NCBI GenBank assembly: GCA_009773335.1
Contig: WRPF01000013.1
Location: 1-64,000 of the forward strand
Origin: Caulobacteraceae bacterium
GTDB lineage: Bacteria > Pseudomonadota > Alphaproteobacteria > Caulobacterales > Aquidulcibacteraceae
Direction of reading: 5' to 3'
Length of the DNA: 64,000 nucleotides
Part shown: positions 26,936 through 35,187 of the stretch, one piece after another
Layout: every line of letters starts with the position of its first letter
Numbering within the stretch: the stretch's first letter is position 1
Program-made: the position numbers and the translations under genes
Notes under the pieces: model-generated
The model's input: the letters and a program-made list of their open reading frames with translations, nothing else
The model's database searches: none
Told to the model about the DNA's origin: nothing

Positions 26936-28198
26936 CTATTCCGACCGTTGCCGGAGTTCGTCGGCGGTTTCCGCCGAGGCGGCGGCGCGCGCGATCGGCG
27001 TGACTTTCATCCCTTGACGCGGGGTGGGCAGGTGCGAGACCACGACCCGCTCGCCCGCCCGGACGCCCGTGCGGAAGAAGACCTCGTCGCCCGTCGTCTG
27101 CGCCGCGTGCACCGTGCGGATGTCGATCGTGTTCTGCGCGGTCACCACATAGATGAACTCGTTGCGCTTCAGCGCCGAGCGCGGCGCCGCTGCGAAGGTC
27201 TCCGATCTTGCGCCATCGATGTGCGCGGTGACGAAGAGGCCTGGCGCCAACGGCGCGCCGTTGCGCGACGAGAAGGGGTCGCGCACCTCCACGGTGCCGT
27301 AGACCAGACGCGTCTGCGGGTCGATGGCGGCTTCGGTGCGCACGAGGCGGCCTTCCCAGCGACGATCCTGACCGCCGACGGGTGCGTTGAGGTGCGCGTC
27401 GGCGCCGCGGCGCTGCGTGCTGGCGTTGAAGCCCACGGGCGTCTGCAACAACGCGAGGTCGCTGTCGGCCAGCGGCACGCGCACTTCCATGACGTCGGTG
27501 GCGAACACTTCGCCCACGATCGCGCCCGGGCCGACGAAGTCGCCGACATTGAGTTTCTTCGATCGCACGCGGCCGTCGAACGGCGCGCGCACGTTGGTGC
27601 GTTCCAGATCCAGCTCCGCGGACCGGAGCTGCGCCTGCGCAGCGTCGAGCGCGGCCTTGGCCTGCGCCAGCTGCGGTTCGCGCAATGCGAGCGCGGAGGC
27701 CTTCTGGCCCTGACCGAGCGCTTCCCAATCGCGACGGGCGAGTTCGGATTCCGCTTCCTCGCGCGCCACGCCCTCTCGCGCCTGCGCCACCTGGCTGCGC
27801 GCGCGGATGACCGCGAGGCGATAGTCGGCGTCGTCGATGCGTACGAGCGTCTGGCCCTTGCGGAACGCGCCGCCGGCGGCGAACGCCGGGTCCACCGAAA
27901 CGATCCGTCCGGAAACCTGGGCTGCGAGCGCGGCCTGCGTCTTCGGCGTCGCCTCGCCCTGCACGGTGATCGACAGGCGCGTGGTGCGCGTTTCCACGGG
28001 CGCGACCTGCACCGCCACCGCGCCGGGGGCCTCGTCCTTCTTTTCCGGCTTCGGCTTCGTGGCGTCGAGAACGCCCATCACCATGACGACGCCAACCACG
28101 ACGCCGATCGGCGCCAGCACCATCGCGGAGCGACGGATGAAGGCCATGGCGCCGCCGCTCTTGGGCTCGCCAGTTTCGTTGTCCATGGGACCGCTCAT
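26936..28198 (-). CDS. RND efflux periplasmic adaptor (membrane fusion protein)
   Basis: This 420-residue adaptor bridges the pump and the outer-membrane channel. One N-terminal membrane helix (SAMVLAPIGVVVGVVMVMGVL) acts as anchor. Then come a split lipoyl/barrel-sandwich region (GEATPKTQAALAAQVSGRIV ... RAPFDGRV), a coiled coil rich in RARSQVAQAREGVAREEAE, and C-terminal beta-barrel domains. The start overlaps the stop of the channel gene (ATGA), and the permease gene follows after 9 bp, so all three form one operon. Confidence 0.93.
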   Translation of the reverse strand: MSGPMDNETGEPKSGGAMAFIRRSAMVLAPIGVVVGVVMVMGVLDATKPKPEKKDEAPGAVAVQVAPVETRTTRLSITVQGEATPKTQAALAAQVSGRIVSVDPAFAAGGAFRKGQTLVRIDDADYRLAVIRARSQVAQAREGVAREEAESELARRDWEALGQGQKASALALREPQLAQAKAALDAAQAQLRSAELDLERTNVRAPFDGRVRSKKLNVGDFVGPGAIVGEVFATDVMEVRVPLADSDLALLQTPVGFNASTQRRGADAHLNAPVGGQDRRWEGRLVRTEAAIDPQTRLVYGTVEVRDPFSSRNGAPLAPGLFVTAHIDGARSETFAAAPRSALKRNEFIYVVTAQNTIDIRTVHAAQTTGDEVFFRTGVRAGERVVVSHLPTPRQGMKVTPIARAAASAETADELRQRSE

Positions 28199-29607
28199 CG
28201 GTCGTTCTCCCGGGAAGATGCAGGCGCGAGGCCACCGGTTTCGGCGCCGCCGCCCAGTGCGACGTGATAGGTGACGCGGTTCGACGCGCGCGCGGCGCGC
28301 GCCTGAATGAGGCCGCGCTCGGCGTCGATGCGACGGGTGTAGGCGTCGATCAGTTCGAAAATCGTCGCCACGCCGCTGGTGTATTCGCGCTCCGCGAGGC
28401 GTTGCGCTTCACGCGCTTCTTCCGCGGCTTTCGCAAGTTCGACTTCACGGATTGCGAACGCCGCATCCGCCGACAGCGCGCCTTCGACTTCGCTCCACGC
28501 GCCGATGGCGGTGGTGACGTAGTTTGCCGCAGCGGCGCGCGAATCCGCCGCCGCTGCGCGCGCTTCCGCGCGCAATGCCCCGCCATTGAACAGCGGCGCG
28601 GCGAGACCGCCGAGCACCTGGGTGACGAGGCCGTCGACATCGGTGATGTCGCGCAGTCCGTCGCCCGACCCGGAAGCGGTCGCGCTCAGCGTGAGGCGCG
28701 GCAGCAATGCCTTGCGCGCCTCGCTTGCACGCAGGCCGGAGGCTTCCAGCCGCGCTTCCGCAGCCGCAACATCGGGGCGGCGCGCCAGCAGATCGGCAGG
28801 TGCGCCGGCGGCGGAAATCGGTTGCAAGGCAGGGAGTTCCGATTGCGTCGCAAGTGCTGCATCGGGGTAACGGCCAAGCAGCGCCTGCAATGCGCGCGAC
28901 GACTGCAGCAATGCGTCGCGCTGCGCCGCCTGTTGCGCGCGCGCCGACGCCACCTGGCTGCGCGCGGTGCGCACGGACAGCGCCGTCAGCAATCCGCTTG
29001 CGTAGCGGCGATCGGTGATTTCAAGCGCGCGTTCGCGCTGCGCCAGGTCCTCGTCGGCGAGCGTCGCAAGCTGGCGCGCCTGCACCAGATCGATCCAGGC
29101 GCTCGCGGTCTGTCCGGCGACCGAAAGGCGTGCGCCGTTGAGGTCCGCATTGGCGGCGCGGGAGTCCGCGAAACTCGCGCGTGTTCCGTCCAGCACGCGG
29201 CCCCAGAGATCGGCTTCCCATGTTGTGGAGAGGCGCGAGGTCGAGAGGTCGGCGCGGATGCGATCATCTGTTCCCGCGACCGGCGTTTCGGTCCGCGATG
29301 AGCCGAAGCTGATGTCGAGGTCGGGCAGCCAGCGTCCTGCTGCGGCGCGGGCGCGTTCATGGGTCGCACGGGCGCGCGCCTCGGCGGCATGCAGACCCGG
29401 GTTGGCCTTGAGGGCTTCCGCCACATAGGCGGTCAGTTCCGGTGTCGTGAAACTTTCTACCCACGCGTCTTCCGGGGTGGTCGCGGCGGCGGTCGGCGTC
29501 GTCGCCTGCGCAGCGAACGACTGCGGCGGCGCCGGAGGCTCCGCCTTCGTCGCGCAGGCGCCCGTCATCGCCGCGAGCCCGATTCCTATCCACAGGTGGC
29601 GCATCAT
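28195..29607 (-). CDS. RND efflux outer-membrane factor (NodT/OprM family lipoprotein)
   Basis: This is a 470-residue TolC-like channel. The signal MMRHLWIGIGLAAMTGACATKAEPP ends in a lipobox with Cys. Two repeated helical-barrel halves follow, recognisable from AEARARATHERARAAAGRWLPDL, RPDVAAAEARLEASGLRASEARKALLPRLTLSA and GGLAAPLFNGGALRAEARAA. It is the first gene of the efflux operon. The second ATG at 29604 is an equally possible start. Confidence 0.93.
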   Translation of the reverse strand: MMRHLWIGIGLAAMTGACATKAEPPAPPQSFAAQATTPTAAATTPEDAWVESFTTPELTAYVAEALKANPGLHAAEARARATHERARAAAGRWLPDLDISFGSSRTETPVAGTDDRIRADLSTSRLSTTWEADLWGRVLDGTRASFADSRAANADLNGARLSVAGQTASAWIDLVQARQLATLADEDLAQRERALEITDRRYASGLLTALSVRTARSQVASARAQQAAQRDALLQSSRALQALLGRYPDAALATQSELPALQPISAAGAPADLLARRPDVAAAEARLEASGLRASEARKALLPRLTLSATASGSGDGLRDITDVDGLVTQVLGGLAAPLFNGGALRAEARAAAADSRAAAANYVTTAIGAWSEVEGALSADAAFAIREVELAKAAEEAREAQRLAEREYTSGVATIFELIDAYTRRIDAERGLIQARAARASNRVTYHVALGGGAETGGLAPASSRENDR

Positions 29608-29633
29608 CTATATCTTGGTCCCCAAGCGCCGGG

Positions 29634-29687
29634 CGATACCGGCAACGATCCCGAAAGTCAATAATTACATATCGACATTCAATAATT
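29634..29687 (-). promoter_or_regulatory. promoter and twin 9-bp direct repeats upstream of the efflux operon
   Basis: TCAATAATT occurs at 29658-29666 and 29679-29687, exactly 21 bp apart (two helical turns), in an A+T-rich island. On the coding strand, TTGACT (29661-29656) is followed after 17 bp by TATCGC, a fair sigma-70 -35/-10 pair. The nearer repeat overlaps the -35. This looks like a repressor operator, although no regulator gene is adjacent. Confidence 0.45.
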
Positions 29688-29859
29688 TCGTAAACCCTTA
29701 TCCTCTCCCCGGAAGGATGGTTTGCCTATGCGATGCAGCCGCGCCCGGGATCGGATGCACGGCGTCGCGATCGGCGTTAAGGTTTGACGGGCGCCGAGTC
29801 GGCGCCCATCTCCCGTGCACGTGAACCGGGAGCGCCCTTAGCCCCGAACGGATCGATCA

Positions 29860-31239
29860 ATGCGCGTCCCGGACGCCTTTCTCGCGCGCTGGACCCGCCC
29901 GGTCTTGATCGGGACGGGGCTAGCATGCGCCGCGGCGCTCGGTCTGGAGCTCGCGGGCGGCGGCAGGCCCGCCACAGTGCTGGCCCTGCTGGTTGCGGGG
30001 TCCATTGCAGGTTTTCTGGCCTATCGCGATGTCGTGACGTCGATCTCGCCCGCGCCGCTTTCGCCCCCTGCGGCCGACATCGCGCCATCCGCCGAACCGG
30101 AGAAATTTCTCACCGAGCTCGGACCCTTCATCGAGGCCCTGCCGGAGGCGACGCTGCTCGTCGACAGCGAAGGACGGGTGGCGGCGTCCAACCGCGAAGC
30201 GCGCCGGCAGTTGCAGTTCGAGGCGCTGGGTCTGCGCCTGTCGGCGATCCTGCGTCATCCCGAGATCCTCGAAGCGGCCCATGGGGCGGCGGTGGACGGG
30301 ACGACCCGCGTCGTCGAATACGAGAACGCAGCGCCCGTCGAGGAGCATTACCGGGTCTATGTCGCGCCGATCGCTTGGGGAGACAACACCGCCGCGCTGA
30401 TGATCTTTCACGACCAGACCGCCCACATCGTCACCGAACGGATGCGGGCGGACTTTCTGGCCAACGCCAGCCACGAGCTGAAAACCCCTGTCACATCAAT
30501 TTCCCTGCTCATCGAGACGCTGGGCGGTGCGGCACGGGAGGATGTGACCGCCCGCGAGCGCTTCCTGGGGCTCATGGAGCGTCAGGTCGACCGGATGCGC
30601 CGGCTGATCGACGACCTGCTGTCCCTGTCGAAGATCGAGATCAACGAGCACGTCCCGCCATCCGAGCGCGCCGATCTGGTGATGATCGCCCGGGAAGCAG
30701 CCGAAACCCTCGGCGCGGTCGCCGCCGACCGCAGCGTCACCGTGCGCGTGTCGCCCGAGTCGGCCCAGCATCTGGTGATCGGCGACCGGTTCCAACTCAC
30801 CCAGGTCGCCCAGAACCTTATCGACAACGCCATCAAGTACTCGCCGGATAACGGGGAGGTGACCGTCGAGATCGGCGCAGCGGAGGGGCGCGAGGCCGCC
30901 GCCGACCGCGCCGGACGGCAGTGGCCGGACGCTTCGCGCATCTCGCTGCTCACGCCCGGCGCGCCCGCGTCGCGGCGCTTCGTCTATCTCCGGGTCGCCG
31001 ACCAGGGGCCGGGGATTCCCCGCCGCCACCTGCCGCGACTGAGCGAGCGGTTTTTTCGCGTGGAACGCGATCAGCAGGCAGTGGAGCGCCCCGGCACCGG
31101 GCTGGGGCTCGCCATCGTCAAGCATATCGTCAATCGCCATCGCGGCGGCTTCGTCGTGGAGAGCGAGCCGGGGCGCGGATCGGCCTTCGCCATTTACCTT
31201 GATCAGGCGAGGCAGGCATCCGCGAGTGCGACCACATAG
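29860..31239 (+). CDS. phoR: phosphate regulon sensor histidine kinase
   Basis: This 459-residue kinase has two N-terminal membrane helices (PVLIGTGLACAAALGLELAG and TVLALLVAGSIAGFLAY). A PAS-like domain follows (FIEALPEATLLVDSEGRVAASNREA), then the phospho-acceptor His in FLANASHELKTPV, the N box NLIDNAIKYSP, G1 VADQGPGIP and G2 GTGLGLAIVKHIVNRHRG. PhoR phosphorylates PhoB under phosphate starvation. It heads the cluster phoR-pstB-phoU-phoB. In Caulobacter, pstC and pstA sit between phoR and pstB; here they are absent. Confidence 0.93.
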   Translation: MRVPDAFLARWTRPVLIGTGLACAAALGLELAGGGRPATVLALLVAGSIAGFLAYRDVVTSISPAPLSPPAADIAPSAEPEKFLTELGPFIEALPEATLLVDSEGRVAASNREARRQLQFEALGLRLSAILRHPEILEAAHGAAVDGTTRVVEYENAAPVEEHYRVYVAPIAWGDNTAALMIFHDQTAHIVTERMRADFLANASHELKTPVTSISLLIETLGGAAREDVTARERFLGLMERQVDRMRRLIDDLLSLSKIEINEHVPPSERADLVMIAREAAETLGAVAADRSVTVRVSPESAQHLVIGDRFQLTQVAQNLIDNAIKYSPDNGEVTVEIGAAEGREAAADRAGRQWPDASRISLLTPGAPASRRFVYLRVADQGPGIPRRHLPRLSERFFRVERDQQAVERPGTGLGLAIVKHIVNRHRGGFVVESEPGRGSAFAIYLDQARQASASATT

Positions 31240-31257
31240 ATCAACGCATGTCGGTTA

Positions 31258-31275
31258 TTTCACGATAGTGTCACG
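31258..31275 (+). promoter_or_regulatory. candidate Pho box before pstB
   Basis: TTTCACG and TGTCACG are 7-bp direct repeats separated by ATAG, giving the 11-bp period of PhoB sites (consensus around CTGTCAT). The element lies in the phoR-pstB gap, 102 bp before the pstB start. Matches to the consensus are moderate. Confidence 0.45.
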
Positions 31276-31377
31276 CAAGGTGCGTAGAGACGGTCCGTGA
31301 TCGTGATCCGACTCTTTGAGCCGGAGCCTGAGTGCGCCCGCATTCTTGCGCGCCAAGCAATCCTAGGAGCCGTTTCG

Positions 31378-32232
31378 ATGAATTTCCAGTCGCCGCAGGC
31401 AGGGGAAGAACGGCTCCCGGGCGCCCTCCAGATGGCTGTGCCGACCGTCAAGAGCGCCGGCGACGCCTCGCGCGGCGAGATCAAGGTCGATGCGCGTGAC
31501 GTAAACGTCTTCTACGGAGCCAAGCAGGCCCTGTTCAATGTCTCGATCGGCATACCGGATCGTTCCGTGACTGCGTTCATCGGGCCGTCCGGCTGCGGCA
31601 AGACCACCTTCCTGCGCTGCATCAACCGCATGAACGACCTCATCGAGGGCTGCAAGGTGTCCGGCGTCATCGAGATCGAAGGCACGAACGCTTACGACAA
31701 GTCGGTCGATCCGGTCGTCCTGCGCGCCCGTGTCGGCATGGTGTTCCAGAAGCCGAACCCGTTCCCGAAGTCGATCTACGAGAATGTCGCCTACGGACCG
31801 CGCATCCACGGCATGACGACGAAGAAGTCCGAACTCGACGCCATCGTCGAGAAGTCTCTGCGCCGGGCCGGCCTCTGGGAGGAGGTGAAGGATCGCCTGC
31901 ACCAGAGCGGCATGGGCCTGTCGGGCGGCCAGCAGCAGCGCCTTGTCATCGCGCGCACCGTCGCCATCGAGCCGCAGGTGATCCTCATGGACGAGCCGTG
32001 TTCGGCGCTCGACCCGATCGCCACGGCGCGCATCGAGGAGCTGATCGACGAACTCCGGACGAACTACTGCATCATCATCGTCACACACTCGATGGCGCAG
32101 GCTGCGCGGGTTTCGCAGAAGACCGCGTTCTTTCACCTCGGCACGCTGGTCGAGACGGGCAGCACGGAAGAAATCTTCCAGAATCCCCGCGACAAGCGTA
32201 CGCAGGACTACATCACCGGCCGGTTCGGCTGA
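31378..32232 (+). CDS. pstB: phosphate ABC transporter ATP-binding protein
   Basis: This 284-residue ATPase has Walker [10 protein letters not shown], a Q-loop in [21 protein letters not shown] (a PstB signature), ABC signature LSGGQQQR, Walker B VILMDEP and the H-loop [10 protein letters not shown]. The ATG at 31378 has AGGAG 8 bp upstream; a start at 31297 is less likely. PstB powers phosphate import and also works with PhoU to keep PhoR quiet. The permease genes pstC/pstA and the binding protein pstS are not in the window. Confidence 0.95.
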   Translation: MNFQSPQAGEERLPGALQMAVPTVKSAGDASRGEIKVDARDVNVFYGAKQALFNVSIGIPDRSVTAFIGPSGCGKTTFLRCINRMNDLIEGCKVSGVIEIEGTNAYDKSVDPVVLRARVGMVFQKPNPFPKSIYENVAYGPRIHGMTTKKSELDAIVEKSLRRAGLWEEVKDRLHQSGMGLSGGQQQRLVIARTVAIEPQVILMDEPCSALDPIATARIEELIDELRTNYCIIIVTHSMAQAARVSQKTAFFHLGTLVETGSTEEIFQNPRDKRTQDYITGRFG

Positions 32233-32270
32233 TAGCCGCATAACCGAAACTCTGCAACGGAAGGCCTCGC

Positions 32271-32963
32271 ATGGGCGACCACATCGTCAAGGCGTTTGAT
32301 CAGGCGCTTGACCACCTCGCAGGCGACCTCGCCAAGATGGGCGGGCTTGCGGAGTCGCAGGTCAACGACGCAATCACTGCGATCACGCGCCGTGACACCG
32401 CGCTGGCGCAGGCCGTCATCGAGCGCGACGCCAAGGTGGACGTTGCGCAGAAGGAGGTCGAGAAGCGGTGCTCGTCGCTGCTTGCGCTGCGCCAGCCTAT
32501 GGCCAACGACCTGCGCGAGGTGATGGCGGCGTGGAAGATTTCCGGCGACCTCGAGCGCGTGGGCGATCTCGCCAAGAACATCGCCAAGCGCACGCTCGTC
32601 ATCAACCAGTCCGATCCGATCCAGCTCACGCGCTCGATCGAGCGGATGGGGCGTCTCGCGGCGGCGCACCTGAAGCAGGTTCTCGATGCGTACTCGTCGC
32701 GCGAAGTGGCGCCGGCGCTCGCGATCTGGTTCCAGGACGAGGACATCGACGCGCACTATAATTCGCTGTTTCGCGAACTTCTCACCTACATGATGGAAGA
32801 TCCGCGCACGATCGGGCCCTGCGCGCACCTGCTGTTTGTGGCCAAGAACATCGAACGCATCGGCGATCACAGCACCAACATCGCAGAGACCGTGCATTAC
32901 CTCGTCACTGGCGAGGAAATTGCTTCGCAGCGGCCGAAAGCCGACGATGAGCGAAACGTTTAG
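32271..32963 (+). CDS. phoU: phosphate signalling accessory protein
   Basis: This 230-residue protein is built of two PhoU three-helix repeats. Each has the metal-binding motif region seen in DLERVGDLAKNIAKR and NIERIGDHSTNIAE. It is a negative regulator that couples the Pst transporter to PhoR. It begins 38 bp after pstB and ends 21 bp before phoB, so co-transcription is expected. Confidence 0.95.
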   Translation: MGDHIVKAFDQALDHLAGDLAKMGGLAESQVNDAITAITRRDTALAQAVIERDAKVDVAQKEVEKRCSSLLALRQPMANDLREVMAAWKISGDLERVGDLAKNIAKRTLVINQSDPIQLTRSIERMGRLAAAHLKQVLDAYSSREVAPALAIWFQDEDIDAHYNSLFRELLTYMMEDPRTIGPCAHLLFVAKNIERIGDHSTNIAETVHYLVTGEEIASQRPKADDERNV

Positions 32964-32984
32964 CCCCGGAAGGAAAATGTCGCG

Positions 32985-33674
32985 ATGACGCCGCATGTGC
33001 TGGTGGTCGAGGACGAAGAGCCGATCGCGCAACTGCTCAAGTACAATCTTGAGAAGGAAGGCTACCGCGTTTCCGTCGCCGGCGACGGCGAGGAGGCGCT
33101 GCTGCTGGCCGATGAGGGCAAGCCCGATCTCGTCGTGCTGGACTGGATGCTGCCCAAGATCGCGGGCATCGAGGTGTGCCGGCGCCTGCGCAGCGCGCGC
33201 GAAAGCCGCAACACGCCGATCGTGATGCTCACCGCCCGCGGCGATGAGGGCGACCGTATCCGCGGCCTCGACACCGGCGCTGACGACTACATCGTCAAAC
33301 CATTCCAGATGAGCGAGCTTCTCGCCCGCCTGCGCGCGGTGATGCGGCGCATCCGCCCGGCGCTGGCCGACGACAAGGTCGCCGCCGGAGACGTTACGCT
33401 GGATCGCGGGTCGCATCGCGTGAAGCGGGCAGGGCGCGACGTGCATCTCGGCCCCACGGAATTCCGGTTGCTTGAGTACTTGATGCAGCATCCCGGACGC
33501 GTGTTTTCGCGCGAACAGCTCCTCGACGCCGTGTGGGGTTCGGAAGTCTACGTCGAAGCGCGCACCGTGGACGTTCACATCGGCCGCCTGCGCCGCGCGC
33601 TGAACGCCGGCCAGGAGTTCGACCCGATCCGCACGGTGCGCAGTGCGGGGTATTCCTTCGACGCCGAAGGCTGA
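32985..33674 (+). CDS. phoB: phosphate regulon response regulator
   Basis: This is a 229-residue OmpR-family regulator. The receiver domain has acidic residues in VVEDEEP, phospho-acceptor Asp in LVVLDWMLPKIAG, Thr in IVMLTARG and Lys in DYIVKPF. The C-terminal winged helix shows HLGPTEFRLLEYLMQHPGRVFSREQLLDAVWG and RTVDVHIGRLRRAL, both strongly PhoB-like. It is the last gene of the phosphate cluster; PhoB would bind the Pho box at 31258. Confidence 0.96.
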   Translation: MTPHVLVVEDEEPIAQLLKYNLEKEGYRVSVAGDGEEALLLADEGKPDLVVLDWMLPKIAGIEVCRRLRSARESRNTPIVMLTARGDEGDRIRGLDTGADDYIVKPFQMSELLARLRAVMRRIRPALADDKVAAGDVTLDRGSHRVKRAGRDVHLGPTEFRLLEYLMQHPGRVFSREQLLDAVWGSEVYVEARTVDVHIGRLRRALNAGQEFDPIRTVRSAGYSFDAEG

Positions 33675-33802
33675 CACGGCCCATCCCGTACTATCCCACC
33701 CCGTGGATCACAGCCGGCGCGACCTTTCGTTAAGGGTCCGCTGGCATATCGGACCCGGGAGCGGTCCGTCGGTGCGGGCCGCGTGACAGGGGCGCGAAAC
33801 GG

Positions 33803-34972
33803 ATGGCCGCACCAAAACAACTTGGTAGCCGCGACCTGTCGCTGGTGCGCGAGAACGGGTCGACGGCGCGTGTCCTCAACCTGACCGCCGTCTATCACAG
33901 GAATCTGGACAATCCGGAATACCAGCAGCACCCGCTGTTCCGGAACAAGCGCCTGAACACGTCGATCATCGTCAAGCATTCGCTGCGGGTCTTCGAGCGT
34001 TCGGTGTTCGCCCACCCGCCGGTCACCGCAACGAAGGTCATCCTGCCGTTCGCGATCTCCGACCTGAAGGTCGGCGGTTCGAGCTTTTTCTACAACCAGA
34101 TCGACTTCAAGAAGATCATGAAGGAGTCCCTCGGAGGCTACGCCGATCCGCTGGACTTCGACGCCGATCTGGCGCTCCTGGCTGCGATCGACGGGCTTCC
34201 GTCCTTCGACCCGTTCCTCATGCGCGAACGTCTGCGCCAATCGGGCTTCGACGCGGCGCGATGCTACTTCGACGTGTCCGAGGCCGACGTCGCACGGATG
34301 CGGGAATTTGTCCGCAAGGAAGTCGGCCGTCTTGTGGAGCTAGCCTTCGCCGGCGGCGGCGGCGGCGCCGAACTGTCGGCGAAACTCGCCGACAAGCTCA
34401 TGACTGACGAGACCGCAACTTCGCTCGATCCGCTGCGCTCCACGCTGCGCCTGTCCGGCAACGAGTATCGCGAAGGCGTTTTCGCCTGGAAGGGATTCCT
34501 CTACTACAAGTGGATATTCGCCGACGTGCAGAGCCGTCTCGACGCCCTCTCGCGCCAGATCGTGTCTTGCCGGATCCCGGGCGCAAGCAAGGCGGATATC
34601 GAGTACATGAACTCCGCGCGTCAGCGCATCGTCGAATATCTCGGTGTCGCGTCCACACACGTGCAGAAGGCGTTGCGGGAATATGACGTGGCGTTCGGGC
34701 GTCTCGCGGACGGCCGGCCCATGGCGTTCCGCGACTTCCTGCTCACCGCGCCGGGCATGTTCATCTATATCGGCGAGGCCATCGGGGTCATCCAGCACAT
34801 CGAGTCGTTCTGGCGCTTCCGCTATCCGCGCACGCCGACGGCGATCGAGCCGGACGAAGCCTATGAAGTCTTCCAGGATTTCGAAGCGACCCTTGGCGGC
34901 ACGCAGGCCGTCCAGGAAATGATTTTGCGCCAGGGCGCCGACATCGCGATGCGCGCGAAACACGCGTGTTGA
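33803..34972 (+). CDS. 389-residue protein of unknown function
   Basis: The product starts MAAPKQLGSRDLSLVREN, with an AGGGG ribosome site. It has no signal peptide or membrane helix. The first half looks globular (FAISDLKVGGSSFFYNQIDFKKIMKESLGG). The middle has a glycine run, and the second half is helical (YYKWIFADVQSRLDALSRQI, ending FQDFEATLGGTQAVQEMIL). Codon use matches the neighbours, so it is resident rather than recently acquired. It stands alone between phoB and the chemotaxis island. I do not recognise a family and assign no function. Confidence 0.75.
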   Translation: MAAPKQLGSRDLSLVRENGSTARVLNLTAVYHRNLDNPEYQQHPLFRNKRLNTSIIVKHSLRVFERSVFAHPPVTATKVILPFAISDLKVGGSSFFYNQIDFKKIMKESLGGYADPLDFDADLALLAAIDGLPSFDPFLMRERLRQSGFDAARCYFDVSEADVARMREFVRKEVGRLVELAFAGGGGGAELSAKLADKLMTDETATSLDPLRSTLRLSGNEYREGVFAWKGFLYYKWIFADVQSRLDALSRQIVSCRIPGASKADIEYMNSARQRIVEYLGVASTHVQKALREYDVAFGRLADGRPMAFRDFLLTAPGMFIYIGEAIGVIQHIESFWRFRYPRTPTAIEPDEAYEVFQDFEATLGGTQAVQEMILRQGADIAMRAKHAC

Positions 34973-35187
34973 TTGCGCGCGCATGTCTTCCTGTCCGCAG
35001 TCTGAGCACGGGAATCCACCTTCGCGTCGTCTCGACGAGACGCGCCCCAGTCTGAGCCGGGTTGGACGGCATTCTGGGTGAAATCACCTAGCTCTTTTAA
35101 TCTATCCCCAAGGAATTCAGCTCAGACGGAACGCACGATGCGTTCACGGTACTTTGTTGCGCGCTCGAGAAATTGTGGAGAGCGAAA

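Noticed and set aside
33734-33756. GGGTCCG...CGGACCC hairpin after phoB as a terminator
   Set aside because: A 7-bp stem with a 9-nt loop and no T-run is too weak to call.
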